DNA of 64,000 bases, from the NCBI GenBank assembly GCA_034509425.1, contig JAVTVJ010000049.1:1-64000 (forward strand). The letters are read 5' to 3'. Source of the DNA: Eopsaltria australis (Eukaryota; Chordata; Aves; Passeriformes; Petroicidae). The notes beneath the pieces are model-generated. The model saw only the letters and a program-made list of their open reading frames with translations. It did no database searches and was not told where the DNA came from. Of the stretch, positions 52,201 through 64,000 are shown one piece after another. Position numbers and translations under genes: made by a program. Each line of letters opens with the position of its first letter. The first letter of the stretch is position 1.

Positions 52201-55200
52201 TTACGCATCTCCAACCTAAAACAGAAAAAAAAGAGTATTTTAATGTTCTTCTAATGAAAGAAGTACATAACGCTATGATGACATGTTGAGGGTGTTCATA
52301 GATAGTTATATGAGTTGGGAATTAAAAATTCAGCATTTAAAATACACAAAGGGAAGGGATGATTTCTGATCATGAGACTAACCATTTATGTATCCATTAA
52401 AAGAAACAGTAATGTAGAAGATACACTAAAATCAAATACTTCTGTGATAAAGCCAACTTTTCTAGGATGCAGTGGGTTAACTTCAGCTATCCATGCTCTG
52501 TGTTTGAAATGATTACAATGTTCTGTGTTCATTTTAAATATCTCCTTGGCCCCATGGTCAAACCTGTTTGATGTTGCCGAAGTTTTGCTGCTGTCCATCT
52601 ACTGACAGTCTGTTGAATGGGATGATTTTCATTGCAGATTTCTTCATGGAGTACCACCGGTCACGCCAGGTTGCCCAGATGATGCCATTGTCAAATCCAG
52701 ATGGACCAGCATCTTCTGATGTGTACGTACCACCTAAGAAATAAAAGTTGGAGGAAAACAGTTGGTTTCTTTCTAAAATAGTTGCTGTGCCCATACATTT
52801 TTCTGGTCCTCACACCACTGTGGTATCCCTGGGTGTCCTAACACGCCCTGTTCACTGCCTTCCTCCCCCTGTTTTGCTTCTCTCAGGATTGATTCTCCCA
52901 TTTTGGAATGGAGAGCAGTCATAAATTCCTATTACTGGTGTTAACAATTATTGCAAAGAATGGGCTATGGTCAGCTTCGGAAAATCCAGAAGGCAAAGTG
53001 TACTCTATACATGGGGCTTATTTTCCTTTGCCACTGAAACGTGGTGTCCTGGGTTATAAGCACTTAGAATACACCTTACCCACATAATATTTGCCATTGA
53101 GGTGGCCAGCATGGCATCTATTCATCCACCATCCAGATCCATCTTGCTCAGCACAGTTGCCTTCATAGTTATCATTGTCATTATCATAGGTGCTGAAGCG
53201 CATGCCATTGTGGTAGGTGCGGGATTTATCACTTGGGTCATCTCCAAAATCAAATCCATCAAAGGCATCCCCGGCATCACCCCCGATGAAGTAGGCGTAC
53301 GTCAGCCGATACTTGTCTTCCTCATTCCCCACTCTGAATACAGCGTAGTCAGCCGTGCTGTGAACAGAGGGCAGTGCTGAGTATGAGCACACTGCATGCC
53401 CAGCACGTGCACAAATGAAAAATACACCAGTGCTAAAACTGCACTGGCATTTATTAGAAAAGGCATTTATTGCATCCCAGCATTTTAAAAGGAATTGGTT
53501 TTATTTGACTGTGGGCCTCAGCTCAGTGACACACATCCAATCAACTTTTGTGCTCCAGTATCAGACACGTTTTCTGACTGCTAGTCTTTAGTGATGTATG
53601 TAATATCTACATTATCAACACACACACATACATATAAATATACATACACATATGTGTAATCTCCCAGGTCCATAATATAAATAGAAATAAAAAATAAAAG
53701 AACAGAACAGTCCAGTTGGAAGGGACCTATAATAATCATGTAGTCCATAAGATATGTAAGACAAAGAAACTTGAAGAGAAGAAGCAGATTCCCTCTGCCT
53801 AATAAATGAGTGCTGACAGCATGTGGCCTTCTGACAAGCACCTGTGCCTGGCAACAAGTCCCACACAGTGACTGCTGTCACAGCTGTAAGTGCAGGAGCC
53901 AAAGCAGTTCCACGCACATGTTAGCCGGTCTAACGGGTCATAATTTTTTAGGAGTAAACTTTTATCAGTACAAACTGATGCAGCAGTGGGAGCAGTAGGT
54001 TTTAAGCAGTCATTTTTAGAAACATCATTAGCAAATACCTTTTTTTGCCATTCCAGTCCTCCAGCTCTATTCGTAAGGTGTATGGCAGAGTGGACTGTGT
54101 AGTTATTAAATGAATCTTTTCATTGCCCAGCCAGAACTCAGTGGTGTCATCTGGAGACAGATGCCCAAATCCTTCCTTGTACTGAACCCAATTTTTACTG
54201 AAGTCTTCACTCCCATCCAGTCTCTGGGGGAAAAAAACCCCAAGAACAACACAACCAAAAATAAAAACCTCAGTTGAAAAGATATGTATCATATTTAGGT
54301 GAATAAAAACAGTGCTGATGCAGCAAGTTTGTTTACAGCAATAATACATAACTGGCATACCCTCTGTAGTACTGTCCAGCCATTGCCATATGAGTCAATC
54401 TGACAGTAGACCAGGAATGACTGCTTGGCTTTTTGAGGCTTGATAAAGTACAGGCCACTCTTCCTTGCACCTTTATTTGCAATGTCTTGGCAATCTGAAG
54501 TAAAGATATTAAAAAGATAATTTTCAATCTAGCTACAATTCTATCCTCACATTTATTTTATATCACAACTTTCTTAGTTCAAGAAATGCAATTAATCTAA
54601 ATACCATTATTGCAAAGTTAGCTTTTTAGTCCACACACTTCAGTGTCATTGCCATAAAAAAATCCTACCAAGGGTCACAGGACTTGTGTAAGGTGAAGAT
54701 GAATTTAGTCTCATGTAGAGTTTAAGCAGTGTAAAACATAGTCATTGCATTCATTTCTACAGCAAAAAAGAAAGACAACTCTGGACCTAATGGAATAATT
54801 ATTTTTTTTTCCACATGGCTAAGTAGAAATGTGATAATAATTATCTTGTTTGTCCCAGGTCCATGGAAACTCTATTCATGTCCCTCATGTTTAGCACACA
54901 TTTTGGGTTAATTGTATTTTGGTCAAAAAGGCCAAGCAAGAACTGTGTTCCACCTGAATCCTTGCCTGAAGAGCATCTAACTTGCACTGACCAGTTTTAT
55001 AATTTGCAATTTTATATATCTTTGCAGAAGTCTATGACCCGTAAGATTACAAGTAAATCTGTGATGGAATTGCTGTGATGCCAAGAGGCAGCACTTGTAG
55101 CTGAATTAACCCTCCACCATACAAGAAGCATTTTGCACACCTCTTCCAGTTGTCTCCTGGATTTCAGCCCTGTCTTTGCATGGCTCCTGACAGAGCAGCT

Positions 55201-57256
55201 CAAGCTGGGCAATCTTCTCTTTCAGCTCTGTGATCCTGTTGCCATTCATTATATGTGTATCTGTCAACTGTCTGGACAGAGAGATATAAAAATGTGTTGC
55301 TGTATCTGCTGTTTGTGAATATGAACACACATTAATTTGCCTGGAACATGGTTCATGTATCTAATGTGCTGCTACATGCACTCCTGTAAAATGGGGTGCC
55401 TCTATTAGCACTGATATTTAGAATTAAGGACAGGCAAAATAGGAAAGCACATGCTTAACCTCATGCAAAACTCAACCATAAGCAAAACTTGACTCTAATC
55501 TGCAAAACTCTAACCAATAATTAATGTATGAATATAACTCTATGGAAAGATTTACTTTGCTCTCCTGAAGTAAACGATGAACTATTCCTCTTCAATTATG
55601 GATGTATTTGTAAAACGTAAGTGCTGTAAATAAACCGCTGTAAGCATCAGAATGCCTAAATAATCTTTGATATAATGTCTTAGAAGTGGAGATCTTTCTA
55701 CATTCAGGTCAAAAAACCTATCCTTAAGATTTAGAAACATTAATGATGTTTTCAATTTTATTCTCAATGTCAACTTATAAAAGAATATCACTGAGTTTAT
55801 AGTTACTTATGATTTATAACTAGGTAACTGAGCCAATTTTCATGGATATATGCAGCAAAATTGGCCAGAGTGAATGATTGCACAAACATTCCACATACTC
55901 TGCTTTACAGCAAAAACTCATGACCTCCAAAGGTCATGAAAAAAATTTTAGGGATAGCTGACACAGCAGGAGAAACATAAATAAAAATATTGCCAGGCTT
56001 CATGACATTCTTATCTTGCACTTCTTGCACAATTAACGGTTTATCCAGGTGAGCACAGAATTCAATGTCAGATCCTCATGATCCTTCTGTGTCTTGTTGG
56101 GGAGCTACTAATGGCACTGTGGGCAGAACTGTCCACATTAGCACAAAAAGCCTTTCTGAGAAAGCCTTTTTGGCATTTGATAAAGAACAGAAATAAAACT
56201 ATTTGTACTGTCACTAATAAAAGAAGTGAAAGATACCTACTGTATAGTAGTTTCATGAGACAATATAGTGTTTTCATATCTGATAATTTCTTCAATTATT
56301 TTCCTGGACTTTTGTGTGAAATCATCAATTGAATCTGTAAAACAGAAAAGGTACAAAATAATCGTAGCAAGGCAAATTAAAAAAAGAAAACCACATAAAT
56401 AACATTTTTCAGTTGTGTACTTATTTTTTAGATGCTCACTTGGTAATGTCTGCTTGTCTGAAGGATAGAGGCCTTGGATGTGTTGAATCAGATGGTCTGC
56501 TGTTACTGTGGCGTTAGAAATCCGCAGCAAAATTCTCTCCATTTCCAGCAGGTCATTATCCACAGTGGAATGGTATTTATTAAGGAAATCTGCAATGCCA
56601 CAAGTTGTTGGGCAGAAGCTACCCTAAGGAGTAAAGAGAAATAGATGGCAGTGTTTTGGGGGCAAAAAATCAGAGCAGAAGATTTGGGCAGAGGAACTTT
56701 CAGACATTTCTGACACAAACAATAGAGGATAAAAAAGGGGGGGTATTTCCAGCAGACTTTGTCTGCTGTATTTGAATTTTCAGAGGTACTTTCACACTAC
56801 GTGCACACATAGCAAGAAAACAATGCCATTATTATAGCATCTGCTGGATATGTGCTTTCATCCACAGCGCAGCCTCCCATACACTTTTACCAAGGAAATA
56901 CTGCTATCAATAAATAACAGGCTTAAATAAAGCACACTTAGTAAGTACTGAAAACAATGATGAGGTTCAAATGATAATGGTAGTTAATAATCAGCGTAGG
57001 AAAGCTTTAGTTACATTCTTAAGATAAAAGAAAATGGTTCAGGTACTTACAAATCTCTCATCCAATATGCAGCAGTTTTCTCTGGTAGCAATGAACTGAA
57101 GAGAAGAAAGAGGGCCGTTTTTAGTGGATTTTCTCCAATACCACTTTCTATGCTAACACATTTCTTAAATGCTGTCTCTTCACTTACCGCCACGCTGGTA
57201 GAAAAGAGCAGGGAGAGGAGAGACCCCAGGGGAGCCCAGCTGCACCTCAGCCCCAT
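52201..57256 (-). CDS. FGG: FGG, fibrinogen gamma chain
   Basis: Secreted gamma chain of fibrinogen. Coding exons: 57188-57256, 57051-57095, 56440-56623, 56241-56334, 55141-55271, 54361-54494, 54039-54223, 53080-53357, 52564-52733, 52201-52215; 434 aa plus stop (human gamma-A 437). Exons 2-8 (45, 184, 94, 131, 134, 185, 278 nt) match human lengths as I know them. Residues 1-23 are a signal peptide, followed by [15 protein letters not shown]. The coiled coil lies between CPTTC and CQEPC; the glycosylation sequon NAT is at residue 75. The fibrinogen C-terminal domain from about residue 174 carries the Ca loop DNDNDNYEG, then [20 protein letters not shown] forming hole a. The cross-linking tail has [12 protein letters not shown] with Gln and Lys conserved, but ends VGDA instead of human AGDV. 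Read-through of exon 9 gives KQV and then TGA, so no gamma-prime tail exists. The exon 10 acceptor GTTTTAG leaves no alternative frame. Confidence 0.98.
53617..53760 (-). repeat. CA/TA microsatellite and short CR1-like 3' end in FGG intron 7
   Basis: A degenerate CA/TA simple repeat (about 53617-53660) is followed by an A-rich stretch and then CCAGTTGGAAGGGACCTATA at about 53711. The GTTGGAAGGGACCT core is the reverse complement of the usual CR1 3' end, so a very short CR1 remnant on the minus strand is likely. The body of the element is not recognisable beyond about 53760. Confidence 0.5.
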
Positions 57257-57327
57257 TATGTCTGTGCTGCTGGTGCAGCTGTGCAGACAGCAGCCCAAAA
57301 TGTTCAACCCAGCACAGGGTGGCAGCA

Positions 57328-57421
57328 GTTTAAGGCAGCGGGCTGAAGCTGGGGGCGGGCACTGGGAGGTGGTGGGAAGAGGTGGGGTAGGGATTTGAGG
57401 TGGATTCCCGGAATTTGCAAA
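57328..57421 (-). promoter_or_regulatory. FGG: FGG proximal promoter candidates
   Basis: Upstream of the FGG start are a weak TATA-like CTTAAACT (57328-57337), a CTGGGA IL-6-type core read on the plus strand (57362-57367), and TTCCCGGAA (57405-57413), a perfect STAT-type TTCN3GAA palindrome. It is followed by ATTTGCAAAT (57412-57421), near octamer and C/EBP sequences. FGG in mammals is an IL-6/STAT3-responsive acute-phase gene, which fits. The TATA assignment is weak. Confidence 0.5.
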
Positions 57422-57429
57422 TACACTCC

Positions 57430-60400
57430 TCCCATTTTCAAAATCCACTTTGAGGTTAGCCGCTTGATCTCCGCTCCAGCCAGGTCTCAGGGGAGGCAGG
57501 AAGGTGAGACAAGGCATGGAGATGCTACACCTGGTCACAAGCATAATGAAACTCACACATCGCTTCCTGATGGGGACCGGCAGAAGGTTCAGTCTAATAG
57601 CACAGGAAAAAGCCACAGTAGGCATCTGAATTCTATGTACCAATTATCAATTGCCTAACAATAAATGATGTTTTGGAATTCTGTAGGCCTTTCCTGCCAC
57701 AGATCTCTACGTGTTTTGCAAAGAGACTCTACATCCATTTTCTGTGGATGACGAGACTGAGGCAGAAAAAGCTATGAAGTCACTGGGCAGAGGCTTATCT
57801 GGGAGAGGTCTGTGGTATCTCTCATGGGCAGTGAAGGGATGAATATTCCCTATCCTTCAACACAATGAGGCCATTCTGACGACATTGGTCAATGCTTCGC
57901 TGCTGGGGAACTGATGTTGTTGGTATGTGCCTTATTCAAGACTGCTACAAGAGTGCTTACAAGCCCCATCTTTTGCTATGGACTTGGTTCCAGGCAAATT
58001 ATTTCATATGTCCTTTTGTGTGCTAGCTGTATTGGGAGCATTAACACCTTTCCGCTCATGACCTGGACTTGGTCTCTAAACTAAGGCTTCTGCAGAGAAA
58101 CCTGATTTTGTGCCTCTACAGCAAGATGTGTGAGCAGATAAAGTTGAATGAGCTTTTGACTGCCTTACATGTTTGACCAAATGATGAGAAGAATGATGAG
58201 ACTGGGGCTCCCTGCTAGATCTCTTGTTACTGGGGTCAGCTTTGTGATTTCAGGCAAATGACTTCACCTCTGATCTGCAGCAGGATCAATGTTTCAGCTT
58301 GGCTTAATAGGTACTTAAAACATGGAAAAAAGCATTCTACAGGAACCAGATTATTAGAAAATTAGATATAATTATGCCCTGAAACATGGAGAGTTCCTGA
58401 CCTGTAAATTCTCTTTTCATCTGGCCAAATCAGGTCAAACAGAAGGTTCCCATCATGTTCAGAGATCCACCCACATATTGCCAGAAGGAAATATGAGCGT
58501 TTAAGATGCTAAAAATCACACTGATGGGACACTTATGTGAGGATGAAGCATTGTTCCTGGGAGAGTCAGCTTTCCAGTAACTGTACTGATGACCAGTGAG
58601 TTAGCTGCCAGGCTGCCAAAAGTCTTTGGCAAAGGATGACCGATGCTGAAGGTTTGTCTTTCCAAATCTGATACTAATTACCTTCAAGAGCCATGTGCCG
58701 AATGTGCTCTTGTTGACCTTACTGATAGAAATAGGACATGGTTCCACCTTCTACAGGCTTACTTCTGTCTCCTAAAGAGTGAGAACAAAGTAAATAGAAC
58801 TGGGTAGAAGCCTATATGCTGTTGTGTTTTTTATTGTTGCTTGACTGGTGCTGTTAACACGGACTGAGGAAATTACCACTGAACCTCCTTGTCACTGCTG
58901 CTCATAAACTGAGCTTGCTTTTCTGCTTCTTTGCAGTTCATGACACAAGGGTCCACAGCCTCCTAGAGATACCATTCCAGAGGCTGTGCACCAGCAGGAT
59001 TCCCTTAGGTATGACAAGATAGCATGAGCAGGTTGCTGATATGAACTTTGTGAAGTAACTGCCCAGCTTTAACACAGCTGTACACTGCAGAGTACAGATG
59101 GCACATACAGTTCATGACGCAAGAGGTGAACTACGCAGCACAATTCAGGTATCCTTCATCCTCTGACAGAATAAAGAACACATCTTTCCCTTTTGTCACT
59201 AGAAATCGTACATATAGGCTGGAAACTCTGTTGGAAGACTATTTGGTAGCAGAAAATTAAAATATTTGTCTTGTGTTCCTAGGCAAGAATTTCAGGAGTC
59301 AGGGAAGATGACAACAGTCAACTCTGGCAGTAAAAGCCTGGTTAATCTTGACTTTAAAACCCCAGGATTTTATAATTAAACCACGAGAACAACAATCTAT
59401 AAATACAGTTTCAAAGTTCAAGATAAATGGCTAATTGGTGGGAAAAACAAAATGATCATTATCTCTAAAAATGGGTTAGGGATAGGAAACTTGAATTTTC
59501 AGTCAGGTGCTTATGCCACACAGAATTATCACTGTATATATTTACATTCATGAAGGAGTCAATATTCAACATTGCCTTAATGATTACCAAATATTTGCAC
59601 ACTGCAATTATAAGTGTTACTTAGCTGCATTTGTGGTTACAACTGTGGTACTTCTTAGCAGAAGATGTAAATATTTAAACCTCAGAAAATTTTTGTTTGC
59701 TTTACTGATTACCTGGTCATGATTTAGCCTTGAATAATTAATCATTTCATATATTTGCTTCTTTTTTATTTTCTTCTCTGATTTCACCTTTCATTATTTA
59801 GAAAGATCTTAACTCCTACTTTTAATTAAGTTGAAAGCACCACGTATTCTTAGTGGAATGACGACTTGGCATTTTTCCTCCCTGACAGACCATTTTGTTG
59901 TGGTGGGTCCTGGTTGCAAAACAGCTGACCCACTTACCAAATAAGTGTGCTAGAGAGCTAATTGTACCCTGAGATGTGTCCAGCCTAATTTAGCCATGTT
60001 GCTTTTCTGGCCAGTGTTTTCTTTCCAGTAAGTCTGTTTGCCGGTTTGTGAACAGATGAGGAGCAATTCCTGTAGCACAGGTGGAAGGAGGAGTTCCCAA
60101 ACTCAGTGTACTCTTTTCCTGAAATTTATTTTTGAGGAGAGAGTAAAGGTGAATCACTGTTTGTTTAAAAGAGCTTTCTTCAACTCAATATTGATTAGTA
60201 TTTTTTGTCAGCCACTGGGTCACTATCCAACACCTTCCCATTATTCATTGAAAACCTCTCCTCAGAAAAACAAACAGAAGAAACATGTTTGTGTCTGTAA
60301 ATTAGTTCCTGAATTAGTTCCTGAATATCAGAATAGCCTTATGGCTGCCTTGGTAAAACAGCTGTTTTTGAAGCTCATACTTGCCTTAAGAATCTAACCT

Positions 60401-63400
60401 GAAAAATCAGTCTACAACATTTTAGAAATGCTTTAGAGGTGAGTTTTAAGACTTCCAGTGGGCTTTTATTACTGTTTAACTGGAAGTGTTCACTGGACTT
60501 GACTTGAATTTGCATTTTTTAGATGCTCCAGAAGATAATTTTCCTTTTTAAAAATAAATATTGAAAAATACAAAATGGTAAATGCTGAAAAAAATCCCTA
60601 CTATGCTTTGCTATCCATCACCAATATGTATCACCCTGCTTGCATTCCTAAACAGACTAGTGAGCAAAATCCCCTTTTCTAGGTCAATCAATGAGTGAGT
60701 GATAATTAGGATGAGAAAAAGAGACAACTAAAAAGCTGTCTAGTAGTGAAATTAGGCCAACGGTGTGCCAGAAAGCAAAGTGCACCCAAGTGAAAATGAA
60801 AAAAAAAAAGCTTTGTAACTTATCTTTCTCCTTCAGTTTTCAAAATGTAGGCAACTGGTAAATCCCAACATTTTTTTCCAATTGGATAGTCCACTCTGTG
60901 CAGCACACTTCTTCCTCACCCTTCCTGAAGTGAAATGAGAACAAAAATCAGTTGCTCTGCAAGGGAGAGCCTTTAATTTCTTTACACTTGTGACACCAGT
61001 ACAGGTACTTGCTGTGCTTCAGCTCAAATACTGGCTGGAAATAGTTGTTTCTTCGAAAACAGAGTGAAGAACAGTAAGAAATGTATGTACTTCATATCAG
61101 CTAGAACCTTTCATTTTGGAAAGAAATGATGGGATGTTTTGCTGCCTCCACACTGCGAATACACAATTTAGAGTGTATTCTTTAATAATTATAGGATAAT
61201 GCATTGTCTTAAATCAAAACACGGAACTTACATTGACTCACGACTATTCACATCAGAACTTTTAATAACCTAAAAGACCCTTTGTCTTCTGCAAAGAATA
61301 AACAACGGTTATTGCTTTGATACATAGTTCTTATTTTCCCTAAAAATATTAATACAAACAAATTTAAATAAATATGCAACAATTAAAGGGCCAAAAATCA
61401 AGACACTTCATCATCATACTACTTCTCAAGACACCACATATCCATAAGCCAGATATTTGATGGTTTGAATGAGCTATTATCTTACTTTTGAAAAATCCTG
61501 TAGGGTTTCTGTTTAGTTAGTTCTTCCTACTTAATTTCATGCGTTAAAGATTTTATTTAAACTTCTTTCAAATCTTAAGGTATTAAGAGCGAACTTACAT
61601 CTGAAAAGGGGAAATGTGATCTAAAGGACTGAAGTCAAGATGATTCAGAAGATAACTTATGTTCAGTGAAACATCATTATTGAGTTTTGAGTTGTTTGTG
61701 CCTTATTTGGGAGTATTCTATGCAACACAGTAAATTCTCTGCCTTTACTGATCTACAGAAACCATTTTCAACTGTTGATTCACTTAGAAAAGGTTGGTAT
61801 TCAGACTGTCTGCAGAAGAGAGATTGCAGTGTATACTTTACCTTGAGGGCAAGAACAGTGAACTTATTTGTTAAACAGAGATGCACTAATTTGTGGGAAT
61901 GAGATAAGTAGTAAATTCAAATATTTGCTGAGTATTTTGTAATTACTTGAGAGGACAGAGCCTCAATAAACTAAACAGAGCCTATTTCAAGAATCAAACA
62001 TATATTGGTTTGGACAGGAACTTATTGACAATAACATTAAAGGAAAAACAGCAAAAATGTAATGTATTTCTCAAAAAAACCCTGGCCTGTGAAATACTTT
62101 GCTTGTACTTTTTTAAGCAATCAGAGGAAGCTTGACTGTCAGAAAAATCCTAGAAATATTATGGAAAGTGTATTTGTTTCAGAAAAATTTACTCTGTGTT
62201 GTCCTCTATGACTTCCAGGATTAGGCTTGAATGCCATTAATTCAGGATGATGGAAGTGGAAGAATGAATTTCACAGTTCTATTACACATTATCTGTGCTC
62301 TATGCTGGTGCACAAGTATGTTTACAGGAAGAGAAGCACAGGCTTAAGTTTGAAACATTAACAGCACTAACCTACTAAATGTGAATATAAGTATTGAGGG
62401 TCACTGAAGGAAAGTGAAGCTCAGATTTATCTACATGCAAACCATGAATGGGAAAAAAAGAAATCTTCTTTTTTTTTTTCTTTTAAATCTATAGTCTTTT
62501 TCTTTCTCTGGCATAAGCCAGAGATTTTTCTTTCCCCTGCTTTATTCTCACAAATTATGAGAGGAATTCTGGCTTATTCTTAAAAATTTTACATTAAGCA
62601 ATGGGTTCCTATCATGCAAGTGAGTTGTGACAGCTCTTATTGTTGATCCATATCTCCTGCATAGGTCACAAATACAGTCAAGTCCTTTATGAGCACCTCC
62701 CGTCTGTGAATTTCACACAGGCTTGTTACTGATTGTAGATGCTTCTGTGCTTCACTGACAACCACACAGTGCCATCTGATGTCCTCAAAGAGCAATAAAC
62801 TGCTCCTAAAATCTCTTAAGTCATCTGAAAAAATCTCAAAATTAAGACTTGACCATCAGAGCATTGCTTTCCAAGCCTACCTGGAAAAGAACCTCTATAT
62901 AATTTGCCTCTGTTTCCATTAAAACAATCCTAACCTCACATATGAAATAATGGGCTCTGAATTAATCATTATGGCTCAGGATGCAATGATGATGGTAATG
63001 AAAACTCAGTCTATTTTAAGAAAAATATCTGTGAAATGGAGGGGATAGAGGTAGTGAATAAATTACTCTCTCAGAAAAATAGACTATTTTGCTAGAGCTT
63101 CAATAAGCTTATTAAATAGTCTACTTATTTATGGACAAGTCTAAATTGAGTAAGAAACAAATTCGCTGTGAGAACCAACAGAATTCAGGCTTTGATCCCT
63201 TTATCACTTCACTGCACAACTGCAAATAATGGAAATGATCCTAAATCCTTTCCTATTTTTGGGAGATCAACTAATAGGTGTGTGTTAGTATTTAATTTAT
63301 GTTGTATATTAATTCTCTCACACAGATGTCAACATCCATATGCAAATTTGCTAAAATTGTATTTAAGGCTCCATAAGGACTTTGAAACGGTTTCTGGCAA

Positions 63401-64000
63401 AGAAGATCCAGTCCTTCCCTGACCCATAAGGGGTGGCTGTCAAAATCCATGCCAGGAAAATACTTGAAAGAAGTTGAAAGAATAAAGCACCTTTTAGATT
63501 CCAAGACTGTTGCACCACAGTACACATGCACATGTGAATATTTATTTCTTAATACAGATAAAATGCCCGGTTCATCTGGAGAGAAAGAAATGTGCAGAGG
63601 ATGCTGGTGGGAGCAGGCGGCACTTTTTGGGGCCAGGGATTGTTCTGCAGGCGAGGAAGGTGCGGACAGTGGTAAAACACAGCCACCTGCTGGCCTCTGG
63701 GTCCCTTGGTGTCAGCAGCCAGCTTTTCTCAAGCCCAGTCCAGTTTTGCAGCACGAAGATTTGGCCCAATCCATTCCAGCGGAACTTTTACTTACATTCA
63801 CAGGTTATCAATGATTCTGTTTATCTGTTTAGACTGACATTTATTTTGGATGCGTTCAAGCACAGAAGGGAGGACTGCAGCATGTTGGCAATGGTGCCTC
63901 AGCCAAGGCAAACTGCATTTGAATTTCACCCCAGGATCTGAGAGCATCGCATGGCTTGCAGAGCATTAGCCATGTTTCCTGCCACGCTGCAGTATGTTGG
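57430..64000. other. non-coding region upstream of FGG
   Basis: No gene recognised. In human the next gene on this side is LRAT, far away; no LRAT exon (a small gene with an NCxHFV catalytic region) is visible. The open frames at 57395-57658, 60038-60397 and 63449-63941 have no family resemblance. The region is AT-rich with a few A- or T-runs (60797-60810, 62467-62480). Nothing more can be supported. Confidence 0.65.

Noticed and set aside
53102..53380. plus-strand open frame over FGG exon 8
   Set aside because: Shadow of the gamma-chain coding exon.
57430..64000. possible LRAT gene, by human synteny
   Set aside because: No LRAT-like catalytic segment or CpG promoter is seen.
1..64000. search for CRISPR arrays, operons, endogenous retroviral genes, or a novel multi-gene system
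   Set aside because: None seen; all strong coding signal belongs to PLRG1, FGB, FGA and FGG, and the only recognisable mobile DNA is CR1.

Overview
The window is vertebrate nuclear DNA and almost certainly avian. Its genes are split by GT-AG introns, its LINEs are CR1 type, and it carries the four-gene block PLRG1 - FGB - FGA - FGG in the same order and orientations as human chromosome 4q (PLRG1 -, FGB +, FGA -, FGG -). The alpha chain lacks the mammalian tandem-repeat region and ends in an alternative alpha-E globular domain, which also fits a bird. I cannot name the species from sequence alone. FGB intron 7, a standard bird phylogenetic marker, is complete here and could do so.

Layout: 1-11.8 kb is AT-rich, gene-free sequence downstream of PLRG1. 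PLRG1 (minus strand, 15 coding exons, 516 aa, spliceosomal WD40 protein) fills 11.98-25.40 kb and starts in a CpG-rich promoter flanked by two CR1 LINE fragments in opposite orientations. About 5 kb of unassigned sequence follows. FGB (plus strand, 8 exons, 480 aa) lies at 30.93-37.42 kb behind a compact liver promoter with IL-6-type, C/EBP, HNF1 and TATA motifs. FGB and FGA converge tail to tail over 1.7 kb. FGA (minus, 45.99-39.57 kb) can encode a short 531-aa alpha chain (5 exons) and a 764-aa alpha-E chain (6 exons). About 6 kb of non-coding sequence separates it from FGG (minus, 57.26-52.20 kb, 10 exons, 434 aa). The remaining 6.7 kb shows no gene.

How the genes work together: FGA, FGB and FGG encode the three chains of secreted fibrinogen, (A-alpha B-beta gamma)2, made in hepatocytes. 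Thrombin removes the N-terminal fibrinopeptides of alpha and beta and exposes the GPR and GHRP knobs, which enter holes in the gamma and beta C-terminal domains to form fibrin. All the coiled-coil boundary cysteines, knobs, globular domains and expected splice phases can be read in this window. PLRG1 is a housekeeping neighbour unrelated to clotting.

I reconstructed every coding exon by hand, and reading frames stay open across all junctions in all four genes. The most notable points are a gamma-chain C-terminus VGDA instead of the human AGDV, loss of any gamma-prime extension because the read-through codon pair is GTT TGA, two RGD tripeptides 11 residues apart in the alpha-chain connector, and a weak FGB exon 1 splice donor. 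I found no undescribed system; this is an intact, conserved vertebrate locus.
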